Shown in pieces: positions 59,191 through 64,000 of a stretch of 64,000 bases of DNA. A model generated the notes under the pieces. That model ran no database searches. It was not told the origin of the DNA and worked only from the letters and a program-made list of their open reading frames with translations. A program made the position numbers and the translations under genes. Source of the DNA: an uncultured Roseovarius sp. (GTDB lineage: Bacteria > Pseudomonadota > Alphaproteobacteria > Rhodobacterales > Rhodobacteraceae); assembly GCA_947496175.1 (NCBI GenBank), contig CANMBU010000002.1, forward strand, positions 1-64,000, read 5' to 3'. Every line of letters begins with the position of its first letter. Within the stretch, counting starts at the first letter, position 1.

Positions 59191-60156
59191 GTGCAGGTTT
59201 CCGTGACACGCGACGTGTTCAAATTGGCGCAGGTGTTTACCATCTCGCGCGGCTCACGCACTGAGGCCAAGGTGCTTACCGTACAGATCGAAAAAGACGG
59301 CGTTGCGGGATGGGGCGAATGCGTGCCCTATGCGCGGTATGATGAAACTCTGGAGAGCGTGACGGCTGAGATCGAGGGCCTGCCTGCGGAGTTTGACCGT
59401 GCCGGTCTCTACGACCTGCTGCCAGCTGGAGCTGCGCGCAATGCAGTGGATTGTGCGCTGTGGGATCTGGAGGCGAAGGCGTCAGGTCGTCGCGTCTGGG
59501 AGCTGGCCGGTCTGCCAAAGCCTGGACCAGAAATCACCGCCTACACGCTCTCGCTCGACACACCCGAAAAGATGCAGGCGCAGGCCGCAGAGCACGCGCA
59601 CCGCCCTTTGCTGAAGATCAAGCTGGGCACACCTGATGACATGCCCCGGCTGGAGGCCGTGCGCGCCGGTGCCCCCAAGGCGCGCATCATCGTGGATGCC
59701 AATGAAGGTTGGAGTGCTGCGGTTTATGCCGATCTTGCGCCGCATCTGGTGCGTCTGGGTGTTGATCTCGTGGAGCAACCTTTGCCTGCCGGAGAGGACG
59801 ACGCGCTCATTGGTATGAAACGTCCCGTGCCGGTCTGCGCGGACGAAAGCTGCCATGACCGCGCCAGCCTGCCCAAGCTGAAGGGCAAATACGATGTGGT
59901 GAACATCAAGCTCGACAAAACCGGAGGCCTGACTGAGGCACTGGCGCTCAAAAAGGCGGCGCTGGCCGAAGGCTACGAGGTCATGGTCGGCTGCATGGTT
60001 GGCTCAAGCCTTGCCATGGCCCCTGCCACGCTGGTGGCACAAGGGGCGATGGTCACTGACCTTGACGGTCCGCTGCTTCTGGCCGAAGACCGGGAGACGC
60101 CTTTGACATTTGACACCGCCGGGGTGCATCCACCTTCGGCCGAGCTATGGGGTTAA
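59191..60156 (+). CDS. dgcA: N-acetyl-D-glutamate racemase DgcA (enolase superfamily)
   Basis: This 321-residue protein has the enolase-superfamily barrel of dipeptide epimerases: substrate/catalytic lysines in LLKIKLGT (KxK), metal ligands in IIVDANEGW (D), VEQPL (E) and CADESCHD (D), and the second-side lysine in VVNIKLDKTGG. In the DgcN/DgcA pathway it converts N-acetyl-D-glutamate to the L-form. It begins with GTG 59191, 73 bases after dgcN. By sequence alone it could be a dipeptide epimerase; the dgcN neighbour decides. Confidence 0.9.
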   Translation: MQVSVTRDVFKLAQVFTISRGSRTEAKVLTVQIEKDGVAGWGECVPYARYDETLESVTAEIEGLPAEFDRAGLYDLLPAGAARNAVDCALWDLEAKASGRRVWELAGLPKPGPEITAYTLSLDTPEKMQAQAAEHAHRPLLKIKLGTPDDMPRLEAVRAGAPKARIIVDANEGWSAAVYADLAPHLVRLGVDLVEQPLPAGEDDALIGMKRPVPVCADESCHDRASLPKLKGKYDVVNIKLDKTGGLTEALALKKAALAEGYEVMVGCMVGSSLAMAPATLVAQGAMVTDLDGPLLLAEDRETPLTFDTAGVHPPSAELWG

Positions 60157-60160
60157 GCGC

Positions 60161-61018
60161 ATGAGAACCGTTTACGTGAATGGAGACTACCTGCCCGAAG
60201 ATGAGGCGAAGGTGTCGATCTTTGACCGGGCCTTTCTGATGGGCGACGGGGTTTATGAAGTGACGTCCGTCTTGGGGGGCAAGTTGATTGACTTTGACGG
60301 TCACCGCGCGCGTCTGGAACGTTCTCTCGATGAACTGGACATGCCGCATCCCGCAGTGATGGACGATCTTCTGGACATCCACCGCGAGTTGGTGCGCGTC
60401 AATGAGATCACCGATGGGCTGGTTTACTTGCAGATCACACGCGGCGCGCCGGGCGACCGGGACTTTGCCTTCCCGGAGCGCGACACGCCGCCGACGGTGG
60501 TTCTGTTTACCCAAAACAAGCCCGGCCTCGCCGACAGCCCGGCCGCCAAACAAGGCCTCAAGATCGTCAGCATCGAAGACCTGCGCTGGGGCCGTCGCGA
60601 CATCAAGACGACACAACTTCTTTATCCCTCAATGGGCAAGATGATGGCCAAGAAAGCCGGCTGCGATGACGCCTGGATGGTGCAGGACGGGCATGTGACC
60701 GAGGGTACCTCAAACAACGCTTACATTGTCAAAGGCAACAAGATCATCACACGGGCGCTGTCAAACGACATTCTGCACGGGATCACGCGGGCGGCTGTGC
60801 TGCGCTTTGCCAAAGAGGCGCAGATGCAGGTGGAAGAACGCAATTTTACGATTGATGAGGCGAAAGAGGCCGACGAGGCCTTTGTCACCTCGGCCAGCGC
60901 CTTTGTCATGCCCGTGGTCGAGATTGATGGCGCGTCCATTGGGACCGGCTCGCCGGGCGCTCTGGTTCCGCGCCTGCGCGAAATTTATCTGGAAGAAAGC
61001 CTGAAAGTCGCGATCTGA
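60161..61018 (+). CDS. dat: D-amino-acid aminotransferase (PLP class IV)
   Basis: This 285-residue class IV aminotransferase has FDRAFLMGDGVYEV, the arginine-rich LRWGRRDIKTTQLLYPSMGKMMAKKAG with the PLP lysine in DIKT, and HVTEGTSNNAYIVKGN. This pattern follows bacterial D-alanine aminotransferases rather than IlvE. It moves the amino group between D-amino acids, typically D-Ala + 2-oxoglutarate to pyruvate + D-Glu. It starts 4 bases after dgcA, so it very probably supplies D-glutamate to DgcN and DgcA. Confidence 0.9.
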   Translation: MRTVYVNGDYLPEDEAKVSIFDRAFLMGDGVYEVTSVLGGKLIDFDGHRARLERSLDELDMPHPAVMDDLLDIHRELVRVNEITDGLVYLQITRGAPGDRDFAFPERDTPPTVVLFTQNKPGLADSPAAKQGLKIVSIEDLRWGRRDIKTTQLLYPSMGKMMAKKAGCDDAWMVQDGHVTEGTSNNAYIVKGNKIITRALSNDILHGITRAAVLRFAKEAQMQVEERNFTIDEAKEADEAFVTSASAFVMPVVEIDGASIGTGSPGALVPRLREIYLEESLKVAI

Positions 61019-61075
61019 AAATTGTTGCCAGAATTTCCCCCTGTGGCAGAGTGAACGCCGCAAGGGAGAGGTGCG

Positions 61076-62104
61076 ATGAAATTCAGTATTCAGTTATCGG
61101 CGGATTACCCTGATAAAAGTTACGGCGGGGACCGGGTCTACGCCGACATGCTCGATCAGGCGCGGCTGGCCGACAGGCTGGGCTTTGATGCGGTCTCACT
61201 GACCGAACATCACCTGATGAATTGCCTGATGATGCCGGCACCCTTGCAGTTTGCGGTGCATATCGCCGGGCAAACTCAACAGATCAGCATTATGACCTCC
61301 GTCGTCGTTCTGCCCCTGCATGACATGCGCTCCTATGCGGGCGAAGTGGTGGTCGCCGATATCTTTACCGAAGGGCGGCTGATGCTAGGCGTCGGGCGCG
61401 GTGCGTTCAAGTATGAGATGGAGCGTTTGGGCGTGCCGATGGACGAAACGCGCGCACGGTTCGATGAATCGCTTGACGTGCTGCAGGCGCTTTTGACCAA
61501 GGAAGAGGTGAGCTGGGACGGAAAATATTATCAATTCCCGCCGCTCACCATCATGCCGCGCCCGGTGCGTCCCATTCAGATGATGATGGCGGTGATGAAC
61601 CCCGAGGGGATCTATCACTGCACCAAACGCGGCTTTCACATCCAGACCACGCCGCTCTCAGGCAATCATCAGCTTTTGATCGACCAGGTAAGCGCCTTCA
61701 CCCGCGCCAAAGGGGAAATGGGGGCAAAGGGCAGTGGCCTGACACTGAGCCTGTCGCGCGTGGCGCATCTGGCGCGCGATGAGGCCGAAAAGCAGCGCAA
61801 GATTGCGGCGGCGCATACCTACTACGGACGCTTCGACAACGTGTTCACCGGGCCGGGCACGGTCAAGAATGGCATGATCGAGGAACTGCCCTGCGCCACG
61901 CCGATGGACGAACTGGGCGACAGCCTTCTCATCTGCACCCCGCAGGAAATGATCGACAAGCTCGCACCCTATGCCGAACTGGGTGTGGACCGGGTTATCC
62001 TCAACGTGAATTTCGGGCTGGCAGCACAGGACACATTGGACACGATCCAGATGTTCGCCGAAGAGGTCATGCCCGCCTTTGAAGCACAGGTGGCCGCACA
62101 ATGA
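61076..62104 (+). CDS. LLM-class flavin-dependent oxidoreductase (luciferase-like monooxygenase)
   Basis: This 342-residue bacterial luciferase-like TIM-barrel protein shows ADRLGFDAVSLTEHHLMNCLMMPAP, ISIMTSVVVLPLHDMRSYAGEVVVADIFTEGRLMLGVGRG and the late GVDRVILNVNFGLAAQDTL. Members use FMNH2 or F420-like cofactors to oxidise aldehydes, sulfonates, amines or aromatics. It overlaps the alpha/beta hydrolase gene by ATGA. GGGAGAGG precedes the start. Substrate unknown. Confidence 0.88.
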   Translation: MKFSIQLSADYPDKSYGGDRVYADMLDQARLADRLGFDAVSLTEHHLMNCLMMPAPLQFAVHIAGQTQQISIMTSVVVLPLHDMRSYAGEVVVADIFTEGRLMLGVGRGAFKYEMERLGVPMDETRARFDESLDVLQALLTKEEVSWDGKYYQFPPLTIMPRPVRPIQMMMAVMNPEGIYHCTKRGFHIQTTPLSGNHQLLIDQVSAFTRAKGEMGAKGSGLTLSLSRVAHLARDEAEKQRKIAAAHTYYGRFDNVFTGPGTVKNGMIEELPCATPMDELGDSLLICTPQEMIDKLAPYAELGVDRVILNVNFGLAAQDTLDTIQMFAEEVMPAFEAQVAAQ

Positions 62105-62880
62105 CGGATGTAATCGACTGCGAATACACGGTTGAAGGCAGCGGCCCACCGCTCTGTCTTATCCACGGCATTGGCGCTGCACGCGATACCTGGCGCAAGG
62201 CACTCCCCGTTCTCACGCCGCATTTCACCGTGGTGACCTATGATCTGCGTGGACATGGCGCGTCGCCCATGCCAGATGGCGAATTTGGCCTTGATGAGCT
62301 GGTGAATGACCTGGAACGCGTCCGCGAACGCACCGGGTTTGAGCGTGCGCATTTTGCGGGCCACTCGCTGGGTGGCATGATCGGCCCGGCCTATGCGCGG
62401 CGGTTTCCCGACCGGGTCTTGTCGCTGGGTTTGCTCTCGACCGCCGCCTTCCGCACCGAGGAGGACAGCACCAAGGTCTGGGCCGTGGTCAAGGCCATGG
62501 AGGACAAAGGCATCCCGCAGGTACTGGGCACTCTGACGGACCGCTGGTTCACTGACGGGTTTATCGCGGAGCACGGGGATGTGGTCGAACGCCGTTTGCA
62601 GCAGGTGATCGGCACGGATGCAGAGGTGTTCCTCAACGTCTTCCGCATCTACGCAGGCACCGAAATGTCCCCCTGGCTGCAAGACGTCACAGCGCCGTCT
62701 TTGGTGCTGACCGGCGAAAACGACGGCGGCTGCAACCCGCGCCTGAACCGGCTGATCGACGAGGCGTTGCCGAACTCAGAGCTGGTGATCCTGGAGGGGT
62801 ATAAACATTCGCTGTTGCTTGAAGCCGGGGATGTGGTCGCGCGGCATATCGTGGAGTTTGTGCGAGGATTGGAGGCGTAG
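62101..62880 (+). CDS. alpha/beta fold hydrolase
   Basis: This 259-residue protein has HGIGAARDTW (oxyanion), YDLRGHGASPMPDGEFGLDELVNDL, nucleophile elbow FAGHSLGGMIGPAYARRFPDRV, acid in LTGENDGGCNPR and histidine in GYKHSLLLEAGD: the full triad of an esterase/lactonase of the 3-oxoadipate enol-lactonase-like group. Cotranscribed with the flavin monooxygenase, it may hydrolyse an ester or lactone made by it (Baeyer-Villiger-like step), which is inference. Its stop codon TAG is part of a dispersed repeat. Confidence 0.88.
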   Translation: MTDVIDCEYTVEGSGPPLCLIHGIGAARDTWRKALPVLTPHFTVVTYDLRGHGASPMPDGEFGLDELVNDLERVRERTGFERAHFAGHSLGGMIGPAYARRFPDRVLSLGLLSTAAFRTEEDSTKVWAVVKAMEDKGIPQVLGTLTDRWFTDGFIAEHGDVVERRLQQVIGTDAEVFLNVFRIYAGTEMSPWLQDVTAPSLVLTGENDGGCNPRLNRLIDEALPNSELVILEGYKHSLLLEAGDVVARHIVEFVRGLEA

Positions 62881-62940
62881 GCCGGGATTTCATCCCGGCA
62901 TATCCAACTCCTCGATTGGCGGGGTGGAACCCCGCCCTAC
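62878..62940. repeat. REP-like double palindrome, family A copy 2
   Basis: GTAGGCCGGGATTTCATCC... (arms GCCGGGAT / ATCCCGGC) and then, after about 17 bases, GCGGGGTGGAACCCCGC ending CCTAC: same plan as 9455-9509. The TAG inside the initial GTAGG is the stop codon of the hydrolase gene. Confidence 0.85.
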
Positions 62941-62986
62941 CGCATTGAATTATAGACAGACTTTTCACTCCCCCGCGCGGAATCAA

Positions 62987-63036
62987 GGGCCGAAGGCCCG
63001 CCACGCGATCGCCAGACCGCCCCCCGGGCTGGCGAT
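62987..63036. repeat. two tandem hairpins in the gap before the right-edge gene
   Basis: GGGCC-GAA-GGCCC (62987-62999) is followed by ATCGCCAG / CTGGCGAT (63008-63015 and 63029-63036, 13-base GC-rich loop). Together with the family A repeat they fill most of the gap 62881-63163, which holds no supported gene. Possibly another REP-like family or a compound terminator. Confidence 0.6.
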
Positions 63037-63163
63037 TGGTTGACGTAAGCGCTTCAATTGTTGGCTTTGCAGATTTGGCAGGCATAAAGTGCCTTGAACC
63101 ACCGATGGCTCGCCACCCCGCGGTCTGACGATCACGCGGCTTTGGGCACATTTTGCTACTCTC

Positions 63164-64000
63164 TCAAACCCCCGCCACAGCCTCCACAAACCGCGCAATC
63201 TCATCTTCGGTGTTATAGTAATGCACGGAAGCGCGGGCGAGGTGGTCTATCCCGCGCGGACCCAGATCAAGCTGCGCGCTGGTGCGGTGTGAGACAGAGA
63301 TATTCATGCCCTGCGCGTGCAGATTGGCGGTGATGTCCTGCGGCGCAACACCATCCTTGGTGAAGGTTACAATCCCGCACTTACGGGTGCCGAGGTCTTG
63401 CACGGTGACGCCCCTTACATCACTGAGCGCGTCCCGCAACGCCGCGCCAAGTTCTTCCACTCGCGCCTCAATCGCAGGCAGACCGACAGCGCGGGCATAC
63501 CCCACCGCTGCGCCCAGCCCGATCTGCCCGGCCACAAACCGTTCCCAGTTCTCAAACCGTAGCGCATCTGGGGCCAGTTCATAGCTGTCCGCACTGGTCC
63601 AGGTGGCCGAGAAGAGATCAATGAAAGGCGGCTCCAGATCGGCGATCAGCCCTTCGCGCACGTAAAGAAACCCGGTTCCGCGCGGTCCACGCAGGTATTT
63701 CCGCCCCGTGCCCGAGAGCATGTCACAGCCCAGCTTGTCCACATCCAGATCAATCTGCCCCGCCGACTGGCACGCATCGAGCAGGTAGAAAAGCCCATGT
63801 TCTTTCGCAATCTTGCCCACCTCCGCAGCCGGGTTCACCAACCCGCCTTGCGTGGGCACATGCGTCAGCGCAATAAGCCGCGTCTTGGGTCCAATAAGCC
63901 CCGCAATCGCATCCACATCCACCTGACCACTGGCATCTGACGGGATAAGGTCAATCTCAAGCCCCCGCCGCTTGGCCTGCAACATGAGACCCAGATAATT
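63164..64000 (-). CDS. class V aminotransferase / cysteine desulfurase-like PLP enzyme, 5' end missing
   Basis: The frame is open to the window edge, so the start is outside; 278 residues are visible. The fold type I pattern is clear: [75 protein letters not shown], with PLP-binding aspartate in [10 protein letters not shown] and Schiff-base lysine in GRKYLRGP. This branch includes SufS/selenocysteine lyase and isopenicillin N epimerase-like enzymes. The C-terminal half ends with [20 protein letters not shown]. The substrate cannot be told. Confidence 0.9.
   Translation of the reverse strand, partial: NYLGLMLQAKRRGLEIDLIPSDASGQVDVDAIAGLIGPKTRLIALTHVPTQGGLVNPAAEVGKIAKEHGLFYLLDACQSAGQIDLDVDKLGCDMLSGTGRKYLRGPRGTGFLYVREGLIADLEPPFIDLFSATWTSADSYELAPDALRFENWERFVAGQIGLGAAVGYARAVGLPAIEARVEELGAALRDALSDVRGVTVQDLGTRKCGIVTFTKDGVAPQDITANLHAQGMNISVSHRTSAQLDLGPRGIDHLARASVHYYNTEDEIARFVEAVAGV

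Overview
The window looks like a chromosomal stretch from a marine alphaproteobacterium of the Rhodobacteraceae (Roseobacter group). The grounds are gene content and arrangement: a class I lysyl-tRNA synthetase, a RpoE-ChrR singlet-oxygen pair beside the five-gene operon known from Rhodobacter sphaeroides, an Mcl1-type malyl-CoA lyase, DUF2585, DUF3775 and DUF1611 proteins, tctCBA and opgCGH. No phage, plasmid, insertion sequence, CRISPR array, rRNA or complete tRNA was recognised. All functional assignments come from reading motifs and remembered families; no database search was run.

Layout. 1-2272: tripartite tricarboxylate transporter (tctC end, tctB, tctA). 2680-4605 (minus): amino-acid type binding protein, a stand-alone Lrp/AsnC effector domain and a TerB-like protein. 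4720-9194: lysS, a small lipoprotein cytochrome c, a lipoprotein with an HExxH motif, a class C beta-lactamase-like hydrolase and a BON-LysM protein. 9350-10492: REP-like repeats and an AT-rich two-gene module of unknown function. 10522-16493: parE, a 3-methyladenine glycosylase, a repeat-rich gap, glk, a HpaI aldolase, a VOC protein and a fasciclin protein. 16667-23964: two minus-strand operons that fit 3-hydroxyphenylacetate to homogentisate (mhaAB-like) and homogentisate breakdown (hmgA, a hidden 29-residue membrane peptide, an MBL hydrolase and a fumarylacetoacetase-family hydrolase). 24149-25605: EamA exporter and GNAT protein.

25602-32242 (minus) is a putrescine uptake and catabolism operon: potFGHI, a BetI-like TetR regulator, a rhodanese and a class III aminotransferase. 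33087-39238 (plus) is an amine-oxidation cassette: a trimethylamine-dehydrogenase relative with an altered substrate pocket, a DAO-type oxidase, a Rieske oxygenase with the glutamate signature of carnitine monooxygenase, an 80-residue unknown and a flavin amine oxidase. This is the best candidate for an undescribed pathway. 39357-45407 is the chrR-rpoE locus and the divergent five-gene operon; two promoters with identical geometry face opposite ways between them.

45475-48033: DUF3775, hydroxypyruvate isomerase family, rhodanese and secreted esterase. 48086-54226 (minus): a TTC38-like TPR protein, then opgC-opgG-opgH for periplasmic glucans. 54560-57857 (minus): a TPP enzyme, a DUF302 protein and mcl1. 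58116-61018 (plus): dgcN, dgcA and a D-amino-acid aminotransferase, which together suggest funnelling of D-amino acids through D-glutamate. 61076-62880: a flavin monooxygenase and an alpha/beta hydrolase. The right edge cuts a class V aminotransferase. Three families of dispersed palindromic repeats punctuate the intergenic gaps.
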